Assembly: GCF_028882255.1 (NCBI RefSeq)
Contig: NZ_JARBUY010000009.1
Location: 1 to 64,000, forward strand
Origin: Maribacter polysaccharolyticus
GTDB lineage: Bacteria > Bacteroidota > Bacteroidia > Flavobacteriales > Flavobacteriaceae
Length of the DNA stretch: 64,000 nt
Reading direction: 5' to 3'
Positions 49,379 to 58,182 of the stretch are shown piece by piece. A model generated the notes under the pieces. That model saw only the letters and a list, made by a program, of their open reading frames with translations. It did no database searches and had not been told where the DNA came from. The position numbers and the translations under genes are program-made. Position 1 is the stretch's first letter. Each line of letters opens with the position of its first letter.

Positions 49379-49990
49379 TTATGGTTCCGTAATTTCGAAT
49401 TCACTTACAGGGAGCCGTTTTAAGGTGTTTAGGACTTTGATGAAATCATCCAGATCCTTTAGGTAGGTGTTTATGGCCTCTGATTTTTCGGCATCCCCGA
49501 TATAGGAATCCTCCACTATCTGTATTTTCTCGCGCTGCATGAAAAACAGGTTTTCTATTTTTAGGATGTCAGCTGTTCCCCAACCTTCCTCCATGAGTTC
49601 GGTGATAATGGTATCTATATAGCCATACCTCTCCAGTACCCTTTCCTCGTCGAACATTATCCATCGTTTTTGGAGGACCCTGTCCACGGCCACGTTTACC
49701 TTCTGTCTGAAAAGGGTGTCAATACTTTTTTTTTGGTTGTCCGCATAGTCCCTTGTAATGGCCGTCGTTGCCATGATGGGGGCGAGTTGAAGTACGTTCC
49801 TTCTGTCCTCGTCGTCGTATTTCCTATATACGATCTTGAACCACCACCAAGGACGGAACCGGTTCCATCTCTGATAGACCACCCTCTCGAAAGCATATTG
49901 GGAGTTTTTTCGCTGTGCCTGTACTTCCTCGATCGGAATTATGGCAAGGAGGAAGAATAATGTCAGAATAGATTTTTTAAAGTTTCCCAT
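49379..49990 (-). CDS. Exported protein of the transfer operon, unknown family
   Basis: A 203-residue protein with a signal peptide (KKSILTLFFLLAIIPIEEVQAQ), an unusual aromatic stretch (RFRPWWWFKIVYRKY) and a helical C-terminal half. It lies between the TraI-position protein and traJ and overlaps the former by one nucleotide, so it is part of the transfer apparatus. I cannot assign a Tra letter. Confidence 0.65.
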   Translation of the reverse strand: MGNFKKSILTLFFLLAIIPIEEVQAQRKNSQYAFERVVYQRWNRFRPWWWFKIVYRKYDDEDRRNVLQLAPIMATTAITRDYADNQKKSIDTLFRQKVNVAVDRVLQKRWIMFDEERVLERYGYIDTIITELMEEGWGTADILKIENLFFMQREKIQIVEDSYIGDAEKSEAINTYLKDLDDFIKVLNTLKRLPVSEFEITEP

Positions 49991-50661
49991 CAGTTGTTTA
50001 TAAAAGTTTCTATGGCTTCCTTTCTTAATTGGTCTATTCCTTCCCAGTCCACATCAATCTCGATGGAAAGGATGTCGGCAACTTCATCGAATACTTCAAT
50101 ACCTTCGGCCATTTCAAGCCTTTTCATCAATGAATAGGTCAAACTCCTAAGATGCGTCATGCGTTCAAGGATATGGTGTAAAAGATCCATACGTTCCTTG
50201 TTGTTCATTAAGTTGGCATCGCCACCCAACACGGCAAACGAAATCTCAAGAAGGAGATTGGCACTTTGTTCGACCAGATAGGCCTCTGCCCTCAAGGCTA
50301 TGATAAGGAGCTCTGGGTCGTCGGCAACGATTTCGGCGGTCCTGGTCTGGTATTCCGCGATCTGCTCCCCCGCAATTGTTATCTCACGTATGGTCTGGGC
50401 ATCGTTGATGAATGCCTGAACGGTGGCCATGCTCTGATAGAGTTTCTTCTCCAGTTCCTTGATGGCGTATGTCTCTTCGGCTATTACCGTTTGTAAAGCC
50501 GAAATCTCGGCTTCATGGTTCCTTATTTTTTTAAGGTTCTCGTTCTCGACGTAGTGGCCGAGACTAACGGCTGCGACTATGGCCGCATCACCAGCGCTCT
50601 GGGCCCGGGTAAAATATCCCAAGAGCAAACATAGAATGGATAATAGTTTGAGTTTTTTCAT
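49990..50661 (-). CDS. Exported helical protein in TraI/VirB5-like position
   Basis: A 223-residue protein with a signal peptide (MKKLKLLSILCLLLGYFTRAQ) and a long helical body (EAEISALQTVIAEETYAIKELEKKLYQSMATVQAFI), the character of VirB5/TrbJ-type proteins and of TraI (DUF4141) in Bacteroidetes operons. It overlaps the VirB4-like gene by one nucleotide. The name TraI is plausible but not proven by motif. Confidence 0.68.
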   Translation of the reverse strand: MKKLKLLSILCLLLGYFTRAQSAGDAAIVAAVSLGHYVENENLKKIRNHEAEISALQTVIAEETYAIKELEKKLYQSMATVQAFINDAQTIREITIAGEQIAEYQTRTAEIVADDPELLIIALRAEAYLVEQSANLLLEISFAVLGGDANLMNNKERMDLLHHILERMTHLRSLTYSLMKRLEMAEGIEVFDEVADILSIEIDVDWEGIDQLRKEAIETFINN

Positions 50662-53117
50662 TAGATAGCTTCTTTTATAGGGTTAATGGGTTGTCCTTGG
50701 GATGATTCCATCAGGACTTTTTTCACGAAATCAGGCAAGGTCAGCCCGGAGGTCTCCATGTCCTTGACGAAATAAGTAAGCCCGTCGACGAAATTGCCAT
50801 AGGCGTGTACATAAAGGTCCCTTGCGTCTTTTTCCTTCCGTTCGGTGGTGTAAGTCAGGTATTCCTCCAAGGATACCTCGATACCATAAACCTCCCCGGT
50901 TGACCCTCTTTTGATATAGACTTCCTTGAACTTTCCCCTACCGGAACGGTTGTCCAGGTTGTTTATCGTGAAGATCTTTCTTTGTTCCGTTTCGCTCAGG
51001 GATAAAAGGTTGGATACTTCATCAAAATTATCCTTGAACTTACTTTGGTCAAGTAGTATCAAGGTATCCGAGTTGTTGATAATGGAGTTCTTGACGATTG
51101 AATTACCTATGATATCCTCAAGGTCCTGGGTAACAACAACGGCCTCCCCCCAAAATTTCCTAACGGTTTTGTACACATAGAGGATATACCCTGCCATCAT
51201 CGGTGACGAAATGGCCTTCCAGGCCTCTTCTATGATCAATGCCTTGCGTTTTTTCTTATGGCGCATTTTTTGGATGAACACATCCATGATTATGATCGTG
51301 GTGATAGGGAAAAGGATCTCGTTGTCCTTGATGTTGTCTATTTCGAACACGATGAAGCTCTCATCGAACAATGAATGGTCCATTGGACTGTTCAAGGTGT
51401 GCTCGTATTCACCACCTTTATAGAATTTCTTGAGGATATATGCATAACCGTTGACGTCGATATCGATTTTTTCACTTGTACTGATCTCGTTTAACTTCCT
51501 TATGGAGTATTCATAAAATGTGTTGAATGAGAAATGGAACTCCCCTTTGGATTTAAAGCCTTCGTGGTAGTAAGCGGAAATGACCTCTATAAGTGCACTG
51601 GATTCGACTTGGGAGATCGAGCCATTGGTGCCTTTCCATAATACGGCTATCAAGGATTTCAGGAAATCCCTCTTTTCCTCGTTGTATTCCTTTTTGTCAA
51701 AAAGGAAAGGGTTCATCGTAATGGGCTGTTCATCGGTATAAGTGATATAGGTGCCCCCGTAATATTCGCAAAGTCCTGAATAGGAATGCCCCGTATCGAT
51801 AAGGACGATATCGGTTTCCTGTTGGAAGTACTGTTTGATTAGGTTGTTCATACAAAAGGATTTCCCGCTTCCCGATGGTCCAAGGACGAACTTGTTCCGG
51901 TTGTTTATCCTTCCGGTTTCCATGGGCAGTTCTGATGTGTCTATGGCTATGGGTATTCCGGCCCTGTCCGTCATGTAGATATTGAAATCCGACTTTTCGT
52001 TCTTTTGGTTGGTTTCCTTATAGAAAAGCGAAAGGGCAGGGGATGATGTGGTAAAGAATTTGTCATAATGCTTCAGGCTCAAAGAATGGCCGGGAAACAT
52101 GGATTTATAGAGTTCCAGCTGATTATAGCAGTTGCCGCTCGGAATGATCCCCACCTTGAAGAGCTCTGCCTCAATATGGTTTATGGATTTATGTATCTGG
52201 TCCCTGTCCCCATATAAATGCAGGTTGAAATGGGAATATACAAGAAGTTCGTTTTCCCGGGCTATCAAGGCCAATACGTCATCGATATCGCGTACTGCCA
52301 GGTCATTGGCAGGATCGGGCATCGAAGTATGTTTCTTTTTTTTTGCCTCAAGTTTGATGATCTCCTTTTTCTGGTAGGGAATCTGTATGTACTGGTGGTA
52401 TATCAAATGGTCGAATCCGGGTGTCTCGTAAATGAAGCTGAATAGGTCCTGTGGGTATTCAAACCCTATATTTACGGTGGTAAAAGGGGTAATGTTCACC
52501 GGCATATGGACTTCGTCTATATTGATAAGGCTCAAGGATTTTGCGAACTTGTTCCCCACCGATAACCCTTCAGGTTCGCTTTTGAAGTTTTTAAGGCTGA
52601 AATGGTCCTTATCGAATTCGAAACCAAGGAACCTGGATATTAAGGATTGTATTTCATCCTCTTTTAGGATCTGGGGGGTGAATCCATTACCTTGGAGTAT
52701 TTCTTTTACCTTGTCTATTTTTTTAAGGAAAGTGTCGAATTCCCTCTGGTTGAACTGGTAAAAAGTTGTCTTGGTAACGTTCTTTGTGATGCAGAAGTAT
52801 GTTTCGGTATCACGGAACGGTCTACCTTTGAAATGTTCGAAATAACATTTTGAAAGAAAGTCCTTTCCCTCAGTGTTCTTTATGAAAAGCTTTTTTGTGA
52901 TGATATCCAATTTTTGGATACTGTAACCTTCGCCCAATATCTTGACGATATTGCTCATAACGTTATGATAATCGTAATACAGATCCTTTTTCGAGGAAAA
53001 CTGTATGATTGGGTTGGTGATCTTTAAAAGAGTGGAATAATCCCCTAATTGATGATAGATAATAGGGTGTTTGGCCTCTTCGGATATACCCATGTAATCC
53101 AGTTTGAATGTTTTCAT
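50661..53117 (-). CDS. traG: TraG-like conjugation ATPase (VirB4-like)
   Basis: An 818-residue ATPase that energises pilus assembly or substrate transfer. Walker A is VLGPSGSGKSFCMNNLI (about residue 410), Walker B is KALIIEEAWKA, and ETDIVLIDTGHSYSGLCEYYGG follows Walker A as in the Bacteroidetes TraG family. The N-terminal 400 residues form the usual non-catalytic domain. The length matches TraG. Gene naming follows the Bacteroidetes convention, in which TraG is VirB4. Confidence 0.93.
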   Translation of the reverse strand: MKTFKLDYMGISEEAKHPIIYHQLGDYSTLLKITNPIIQFSSKKDLYYDYHNVMSNIVKILGEGYSIQKLDIITKKLFIKNTEGKDFLSKCYFEHFKGRPFRDTETYFCITKNVTKTTFYQFNQREFDTFLKKIDKVKEILQGNGFTPQILKEDEIQSLISRFLGFEFDKDHFSLKNFKSEPEGLSVGNKFAKSLSLINIDEVHMPVNITPFTTVNIGFEYPQDLFSFIYETPGFDHLIYHQYIQIPYQKKEIIKLEAKKKKHTSMPDPANDLAVRDIDDVLALIARENELLVYSHFNLHLYGDRDQIHKSINHIEAELFKVGIIPSGNCYNQLELYKSMFPGHSLSLKHYDKFFTTSSPALSLFYKETNQKNEKSDFNIYMTDRAGIPIAIDTSELPMETGRINNRNKFVLGPSGSGKSFCMNNLIKQYFQQETDIVLIDTGHSYSGLCEYYGGTYITYTDEQPITMNPFLFDKKEYNEEKRDFLKSLIAVLWKGTNGSISQVESSALIEVISAYYHEGFKSKGEFHFSFNTFYEYSIRKLNEISTSEKIDIDVNGYAYILKKFYKGGEYEHTLNSPMDHSLFDESFIVFEIDNIKDNEILFPITTIIIMDVFIQKMRHKKKRKALIIEEAWKAISSPMMAGYILYVYKTVRKFWGEAVVVTQDLEDIIGNSIVKNSIINNSDTLILLDQSKFKDNFDEVSNLLSLSETEQRKIFTINNLDNRSGRGKFKEVYIKRGSTGEVYGIEVSLEEYLTYTTERKEKDARDLYVHAYGNFVDGLTYFVKDMETSGLTLPDFVKKVLMESSQGQPINPIKEAI

Positions 53118-53180
53118 ATGTAGTAGATTATGGTTTCTAGATAATCAGGGCTCTCAATTGGTCTTCATGTGATCGGTTCG

Positions 53181-53501
53181 CTATTCTGTGGTGATACCCT
53201 TTCTTTTTCTTGTCCTTATTCGGTGTTCGGGAGTGTAATCATGGTATTCCTTGGTTTTTGAATACATTCCCGCTTTTTGCTTTACGGACAGGAAATAAAG
53301 CCCGGTACCTAGGTAAACGAGCATGAACAAGATCCCGACCACTATATGGATGGTCACCACAAGTATTGTTGCAAGGATAAAGGATGATAAAAGCAGACCA
53401 AGCCCCCAATAGATGTACCTTCCCTTGAAACCTTTGAGAACAAGGGGCATTTGCAGCCCCTTGTACACTAAAAAGGATTTTGTTTCTTCTTTCATGGCCA
53501 A
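53181..53501 (-). CDS. traF: TraF-like protein (VirB3-like, DUF4133)
   Basis: A 106-residue protein with two adjacent membrane helices (YIYWGLGLLLSSFILATILVVTIHIVVGILFMLVYLGTG) and a basic tail (HRIRTRKRKGITTE). GLQMPLVLKGFKGRYIYW is typical of DUF4133. It lies 3 nt after traE and 63 nt before traG. Confidence 0.9.
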   Translation of the reverse strand: MAMKEETKSFLVYKGLQMPLVLKGFKGRYIYWGLGLLLSSFILATILVVTIHIVVGILFMLVYLGTGLYFLSVKQKAGMYSKTKEYHDYTPEHRIRTRKRKGITTE

Positions 53502-53504
53502 TGT

Positions 53505-53831
53505 CTAAACACCGAAGAAAGCGTTTATCACGGCTCCCGAAAGCACAAGGAACAAACATGCTCCCAACCATCCCATGATTTTTTTGGTCACATCTTGGTC
53601 CCCGTTGTTCCAGGCGATGTATACACGTATGGCCCCGATCAAGCCGACTACGGCTCCTATGGCCAATATCAGGTTTCCCACGGATTCGACATAGGTTCGT
53701 ATTTCCGCGTCTGCCGCGTTGATCCCTTCAAGTCCCTGGGCCTGTCCCATGGCGAACGCAAATAGGGCAAAACCAAAGAGGATCCTCTTTTTTAGATAAT
53801 TTTTCCTTGTTTTCAAATTGTTTGTTCTCAT
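53505..53831 (-). CDS. traE: TraE-like protein (VirB2 pilin-like, DUF4134), second copy
   Basis: A 108-residue protein with a signal-like N terminus ending ALFAFAMGQAQG and two membrane helices: VGNLILAIGAVVGLIGAIRVYIAWNNGDQDVTKKIMGWLGACLFLVLSGAVI is a near-textbook DUF4134/TraE signature. It is the presumed pilin subunit. It follows a related gene at 53858, so the operon carries two TraE-like proteins in tandem. Confidence 0.93.
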   Translation of the reverse strand: MRTNNLKTRKNYLKKRILFGFALFAFAMGQAQGLEGINAADAEIRTYVESVGNLILAIGAVVGLIGAIRVYIAWNNGDQDVTKKIMGWLGACLFLVLSGAVINAFFGV

Positions 53832-53857
53832 AATAAAGATTTAAATGGTTACTAATT

Positions 53858-54223
53858 TTAAGTGAATATTGCCTTTAGGACCAATCCCATTACCAGGATG
53901 AACAGTCCCCCACCGAATAGGTTGGTGATTTTTCTTTCTATGTGGCCGACCCCGAGGTGCCACTGGTTATAGACCTTGATTGAACCGAAAAGGGCTAGGA
54001 AGCCCCCGATCGCGATTGTAAGGTCGATCATCGGTGAAAAATAAGGGTAGAAGGCACCGCCCTCGATGCCCCATGCTTTAACGTGGCTAACTGTTGTCGG
54101 TTCCCCCTCGTCGTTTACCTTGATGTCCTCCTGCCCACGAACGGTCATGGTCAGGAGGCTCAAGGCGAGATAAACGAACAACCCCTGTCTAACTAAATGT
54201 CTTTGCGCTTTTTTCAACTGCAT
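53858..54223 (-). CDS. TraE-like protein (DUF4134), first copy, divergent
   Basis: A 121-residue exported membrane protein. IDLTIAIGGFLALFGSIKVYNQWHLGVGHIERKITNLFGGGLFILVMGLVLKAIF has the same helix-loop-helix plan as the next gene (GA.xVY..W..G......I..W.G...F). The sequence before it (KVNDEGEPTTVSHVKAWGIEGG) is unlike pilins and may be a processed segment. It could be a second pilin or a pilin-like channel component. Confidence 0.8.
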   Translation of the reverse strand: MQLKKAQRHLVRQGLFVYLALSLLTMTVRGQEDIKVNDEGEPTTVSHVKAWGIEGGAFYPYFSPMIDLTIAIGGFLALFGSIKVYNQWHLGVGHIERKITNLFGGGLFILVMGLVLKAIFT

Positions 54224-54310
54224 ATTGTAAAAATGATTTAATGTCCATTCCTTCTCCTTGGATATTCGATATGGTCGGTTCCATGTTCTTTTCTTTTGGT
54301 GTCTCTATGG

Positions 54311-54523
54311 TCAGGAATCTGCCATTATCTTTTTTTTTTCGGTCCCGGATTCCCTTACCATGACCGGCTGTTCACCTTCATCCTCGAAATCGTCAATTGA
54401 ATAGGTGTTATCGTCGATACCTTTTTTACCGACCCCGCCCTTTAACAGGTCGACTATTAGTACTACAGAATAATAGGCCACATAGACCAATCCGATTATC
54501 AGTATGAATTTTGAGAATGCCAT
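54311..54523 (-). CDS. Small membrane protein of the transfer operon
   Basis: A 70-residue protein with one N-terminal membrane helix (KFILIIGLVYVAYYSVVLIVDLL) and an acidic, hydrophilic tail. It starts 1 nt after the stop of the 101-residue gene and matches the place of the small membrane TraC/TraD-like proteins. There are 87 nt between it and the first TraE-like gene. Confidence 0.68.
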   Translation of the reverse strand: MAFSKFILIIGLVYVAYYSVVLIVDLLKGGVGKKGIDDNTYSIDDFEDEGEQPVMVRESGTEKKKIMADS

Positions 54524-54524
54524 A

Positions 54525-54830
54525 TTAAATGAATTTGTTCTTTTTGGTTAATGATTTGATGTCCTCCTGGTTTTCCAGAAGCCATCTTTCCCCCAGGTAA
54601 CTGAAAAGATCCCCTACGTTTAGGCCAAAATGGTCCTTGATGTGTTTGAAGGCTCCGTGGACATCCTCATCTACATACGCCACGGACACTTTGGAATAGT
54701 TCTTTCCCGCCAGTTCCAAACGGAGTTCGTTGAAGGGTTTGTCATCTGCAGGGACCACCTTGAAACTGGTTTTAGGTGCGGTATTGTTGTCCCCGTTGAT
54801 CTGTCTTATGATGTTTTCTGCTTTACTCAT
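54525..54830 (-). CDS. Small TraB-position protein
   Basis: A 101-residue soluble protein (VVPADDKPFNELRLELAGKNYSKVSVAYVDEDVHGAFKHIKDHFG) located directly after the ParA-like TraA homologue, as the small accessory gene in Bacteroidetes tra operons. The C-terminal part looks like a ribbon or helix motif for DNA binding, but this is uncertain. It may be the partner of the ParA-like ATPase. Confidence 0.65.
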   Translation of the reverse strand: MSKAENIIRQINGDNNTAPKTSFKVVPADDKPFNELRLELAGKNYSKVSVAYVDEDVHGAFKHIKDHFGLNVGDLFSYLGERWLLENQEDIKSLTKKNKFI

Positions 54831-54832
54831 AG

Positions 54833-54870
54833 TTCAATAATATACTATTATTATATATTTTACAACTAAT
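54833..54870 (-). promoter_or_regulatory. AT-rich motif shared with the ssb promoter
   Basis: ATTATTATATATTTTA at 54847-54862 recurs exactly at 58025-58040 upstream of ssb. It is probably an operator for co-regulation of the transfer operon and ssb. Confidence 0.5.
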
Positions 54871-55503
54871 TTATATAGTTATTATATAATTTAGTAAAAA
54901 AAACTTAAAGAAGTCCTCGAAATTTTCTTTTTGGATTTTGCTCATACCCCTTGTGCTTATGCGGTCCATATCCACCCTGTCATATATGGTATAGGGGGAA
55001 ATTTCTCCGAATTGTCTAAGTTCCGTATCCACTTTTTCCTTGAGTTCCGCCTTTGCCGCCTTTTTTATCCTGTTCGGCAGGAACAAAAGGGGGATATTCG
55101 GGTTGATGTGTTTGGCCACTTGGACATAGACCAGGGTGGATTCGAATGTCTTTTTCTCATAGGCGAAGGGTACGATTATAACGTCCACGTTGGCCAGCAT
55201 TTTGAGAATATCGGGATTGTCGAGATTGCCCGGGCTATCGATCAAATAATCGTATTCAGGGTCGTCCTTGATTTCAGGAAGTAGCCTTCCCACGTCCGAA
55301 AGTTCGCATTTGATTACTTTGTAAGGTGGATCCCCGTCCATGATCTGGTTTTCCGTTTCCCATTGATGGAAGAAACTTTGTTGAAAATCAAGGTCGATCG
55401 CCACGACGTTCCTTTTTTCTATAATGCTCATGTAGTTGCATAACAATATGGACAGGGTTGATTTGCCCACACCGCCTTTTTGGTTTCCTATTAATATTCT
55501 CAT
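54871..55503 (-). CDS. traA: TraA-like ParA-family ATPase
   Basis: A 210-residue Walker ATPase: GNQKGGVGKSTLSILLCNY (deviant Walker A), NVVAIDLDFQQSFFHQW and YDYLIDSPGNLDNPD. It has the ParA/MinD fold without an HTH and lies at the head of the tra operon, like TraA of Bacteroidetes conjugative elements. It overlaps the relaxase stop by 4 nt (ATGA). It is distinct from the partition ParA near rep. Its exact role in transfer is not known. Confidence 0.85.
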   Translation of the reverse strand: MRILIGNQKGGVGKSTLSILLCNYMSIIEKRNVVAIDLDFQQSFFHQWETENQIMDGDPPYKVIKCELSDVGRLLPEIKDDPEYDYLIDSPGNLDNPDILKMLANVDVIIVPFAYEKKTFESTLVYVQVAKHINPNIPLLFLPNRIKKAAKAELKEKVDTELRQFGEISPYTIYDRVDMDRISTRGMSKIQKENFEDFFKFFLLNYIITI

Positions 55504-57074
55504 ATCGATTGATTAAGGTTTCTTTTTTTCTTTTTCCCCTTTTTATTCGAAGCAGAGTTCTCTTCATCGTCCTCACCTGCAGCACCACTGCTGAACATCA
55601 ATTGTTCGAAAAGGCTCGTCTGTTTACCTTGGTTGTGATAGGTGCTGTGGTCATCCGGCCTTTGGTTGGCCATAAAAGGGGTTTGGATCCTTTCCTGCTC
55701 CATGTGTTCGTCCTTGAAACGGTTGAGCGTCCTAAGGTCCTCGCCCAACAAAACCGCGATGTTGTTCTTTCTGTCATATAATAATTGGTCCGAAGCCACC
55801 GGATGGACGGTGATATCCCTTTCTTCAAGGAATTGTTTGGTGCCGCCTTTGGAATGGTGGATGGCAATGGCCACCAGGTTGCTGTAATGTAGGCTGTCTA
55901 TCTGGGGGTCGATTCGGGCCGCCCCTTCATGTACATTGAGGATATGCGCTATTGCGGATGCGCTTTTTACCGACATGGCCGCTGTGTTCTTAAGGGTGTT
56001 GGTATTGTGGTTCTTCCATAAGGAAGAGACCGTTTCCCTGTTCAGCCTTGCAACTATTTCATTGGACACCTTTAAATAGACGTTCCCTTTCCGGTCGGCC
56101 CTTGCCCCGATTGTGGCCATGTCCCCTTGGATGGTGTTCCAATCTTTTCCCTTGAAGTCCATTTCCCTTAGCAATCTGGGGATGGCCTCTTTTACTTGTT
56201 CAATTTCCTTGCCCATGAGCAATGCCTTTATAGGTAACAGTTCACTTCCTTTGAAAACTGTTTTTTCACGATGGTCGATAAGGGTGTACCCATAAGGGGC
56301 ATCTTTCCCCTTGGCGGTGTGGGTCACCAGTTCCATTCCCATTTTTCCATGGAGATATTGTTTCAGTTCGGGAAGTTCCATGGAACGGGAATATTTTTTT
56401 ATTTTCTCCTTTGTCTTGATTCTTTTGCCTTCAAGGGATTTGCTTTCCTTTATCAATGGGATATCCACAAGGGCCAATTTGGTGTGCGTGGTTCCTTTGA
56501 AATATATGTTAAGTTGGTCGTCCTTGATGCTGGAATTTATACCCTTGGATTCCAAAAGGGTTATGAACTGGCCATGGGTGGATATACCGTAGCCTTTTGC
56601 CCAGTCGATATCGGAGGGTATGTTCTTTCCGTACTCCACGCCAAAGCCCCGGAGTATCTCCTGAGATTTCAGTTTTTCGAAGGAATCGTCTATTTTTTTC
56701 CCATCAGGGCCGATACGTGTGGATACCATATGGACGTGGTTGTTGTCCGTATCGTTGTGGAAATATATTAGATAGGGGTTCTTGCCGTAGCCCATTTCAT
56801 TGAGGTATTTCTTGGCATACCCCACCAGCTCTTGGGGACTGTGTTCCTGTCCCTTTGCGGATATAACGGCATGGAACTGTTTGGCCTTTACCCTGTCATT
56901 GGTGGAGCTATGGTATTTAAGGTAATTGATGTAATCCGCTTTTGAGGGTTTCATCCCCTCTGGGAATATGAAGTTCTCCGCGACCAGGCCTTCCGATTTT
57001 CCCTCGTTTATTTTGTCCTCGTTATAGCTGACCCCACGAAAACTGGATTGGCTGCCTAATATTTTTATAATCAT
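55500..57074 (-). CDS. mobB: Relaxase (MOB family, mobilisation nuclease)
   Basis: A 524-residue relaxase that nicks the transfer origin and pilots the strand. The metal-binding three-histidine motif is HNDTDNNHVHMVSTRI (about residues 105-120) and the N-terminal FRGVSYNEDKINEGKSE segment is typical of Bacteroidetes MobB/BmgA-type (MOBP) relaxases. The catalytic tyrosine is probably Y18 in VSYNEDK. The C-terminal part is helical and ends in a lysine-rich tail. The mobilisation accessory gene lies 98 bp upstream, with the oriT candidate before that. Confidence 0.92.
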   Translation of the reverse strand: MIIKILGSQSSFRGVSYNEDKINEGKSEGLVAENFIFPEGMKPSKADYINYLKYHSSTNDRVKAKQFHAVISAKGQEHSPQELVGYAKKYLNEMGYGKNPYLIYFHNDTDNNHVHMVSTRIGPDGKKIDDSFEKLKSQEILRGFGVEYGKNIPSDIDWAKGYGISTHGQFITLLESKGINSSIKDDQLNIYFKGTTHTKLALVDIPLIKESKSLEGKRIKTKEKIKKYSRSMELPELKQYLHGKMGMELVTHTAKGKDAPYGYTLIDHREKTVFKGSELLPIKALLMGKEIEQVKEAIPRLLREMDFKGKDWNTIQGDMATIGARADRKGNVYLKVSNEIVARLNRETVSSLWKNHNTNTLKNTAAMSVKSASAIAHILNVHEGAARIDPQIDSLHYSNLVAIAIHHSKGGTKQFLEERDITVHPVASDQLLYDRKNNIAVLLGEDLRTLNRFKDEHMEQERIQTPFMANQRPDDHSTYHNQGKQTSLFEQLMFSSGAAGEDDEENSASNKKGKKKKRNLNQSI

Positions 57075-57172
57075 GTATTATGGGATTAATATATTGTGTT
57101 AATAGTGCAATAAGATTATATGGCAATAAGGGAAAGGGTAATGGTATAATGTGATAAAGGCTCCTTCCATTC

Positions 57173-57550
57173 CTAAGACCTGTATAGTTTCTGTACGGCA
57201 AGGACCATTTCGCTCTTCACCGTTACATATTCCCTGATCAATTCGGTAAGTTTCCCCTGTAGGCCGCCCGGATCGTTGGTCCTTTCTTTCTTTCCTATAT
57301 GTTCCAATATCCTATCGAATTTATCCGCAATGGACACCGAAACCTTGTTCAAGTCCGCCAGTTCCTTCAGTACGTCCCTTGGGTTGGCCCTAAGGTGGTT
57401 TTGGTCATCACCGGTCAATTGTTGCCTTGCCCATTCCGAAAAGTCGTTCTTGCCGCTTATTTGCATTTTTTCCTCTACGAGTTCCCTTTCCTTGATATTC
57501 ATGAAGACCTTATAGGCCTTTCGCTTGTTTTCTACTTGTGGTCTTGCCAT
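57173..57550 (-). CDS. mobC: Mobilisation accessory protein (MobC/MobA-like ribbon-helix-helix)
   Basis: A 125-residue protein: RPQVENKRKAYKVFMNIKERELVEEKMQISGKNDFSEWARQQLTG is the N-terminal ribbon-helix-helix part of relaxosome accessory proteins, which bind near oriT and help the relaxase. A helical C-terminal part follows (VKSEMVLAVQKLYRS). It lies between the oriT candidate and the relaxase gene, the standard order. Confidence 0.88.
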   Translation of the reverse strand: MARPQVENKRKAYKVFMNIKERELVEEKMQISGKNDFSEWARQQLTGDDQNHLRANPRDVLKELADLNKVSVSIADKFDRILEHIGKKERTNDPGGLQGKLTELIREYVTVKSEMVLAVQKLYRS

Positions 57551-57648
57551 GAGTTTGTTTTTTTATGGAGTTGCGACAATCTACCCGGTTGGGCCGGGCA
57601 AGAGGTAAAGAGGGTCCTCTTTACACATCTTGCCTGTATCGCGTCACG
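57551..57648. other. Transfer origin (oriT) candidate
   Basis: The 98 bp between ssb and the mobilisation gene hold a nested inverted repeat: GGCAAGA (57597-57603) pairs with TCTTGCC (57628-57634), and inside it GTAAAGAGG (57605-57613) pairs with CCTCTTTAC (57616-57624). Just before it is CCGGTTGGGCCGG. Position next to relaxosome genes and the symmetry make it the best oriT candidate. A terminator for ssb is an alternative, but no T run follows the stem on the - strand. Confidence 0.65.
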
Positions 57649-57990
57649 TTATTCACTCTTGGAGTCCAGTAAAAGGAAGGTGTCCACCAGGATTTCACAT
57701 TCCCTGTTCTTTTTCCCTTCTTTGTCCTCCCATGTCCTATAGGTAAGTTTCCCTTCTATGGCCACATGGCTTCCTGAATGGGTAAGACCGTCAAGAAGTT
57801 CCGCTGTCCTTCCCCAGGCCACAAGTCTATGCCAGGAAGTGTTATTGATTTTTTCCCCTTTCTCATTGGTAAAGGCTTCGTTCGTGGCCAATGAAAAGTT
57901 CAGTACCTTTTTTTTGGATTCAAGTTCCTTCAGTTCCGGTTCCTGGCCTATATGGCCAATCAACCTTACCGTGTTCCTAAGATTTTTCAT
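57649..57990 (-). CDS. ssb: Single-stranded DNA-binding protein
   Basis: A 113-residue SSB with one OB fold: KNLRNTVRLIGHIGQEPELKEL, VLNFSLATNEAFTNEKGEK and TSWHRLVAWGRTAELLDGLTHSGSHVAIEGKLTYRTWEDKEG are the family motifs in order. It is shorter than chromosomal SSB and lacks the acidic C-terminal tip used to recruit partners, a common feature of plasmid SSBs. It is the first gene after the oriT candidate, as in the leading region of many conjugative plasmids, where SSB protects the incoming strand. Confidence 0.93.
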   Translation of the reverse strand: MKNLRNTVRLIGHIGQEPELKELESKKKVLNFSLATNEAFTNEKGEKINNTSWHRLVAWGRTAELLDGLTHSGSHVAIEGKLTYRTWEDKEGKKNRECEILVDTFLLLDSKSE

Positions 57991-58023
57991 AGTTCTGTTC
58001 TTAAAATTTCAACTAATATATAT

Positions 58024-58069
58024 AATTATTATATATTTTAATTCAATTATATACAATTATTATATATTT
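58024..58069 (-). promoter_or_regulatory. Direct repeats in the ssb promoter region
   Basis: AATTATTATATATTT occurs at 58024-58038 and again at 58055-58069, 31 bp apart. The first copy extends to the 16-mer shared with the traA leader at 54847. A regulator binding site is likely. Confidence 0.5.
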
Positions 58070-58182
58070 AAGGACAAAAAAACAGTAAGGTTTTTTTCTT
58101 TAGGGGCAAAACAAGAAAACCTCATGAATGAGGTCTTTGCTAATGGTGTGAATGTATTGAAGTTGTCTTATGGAATGGTTCC

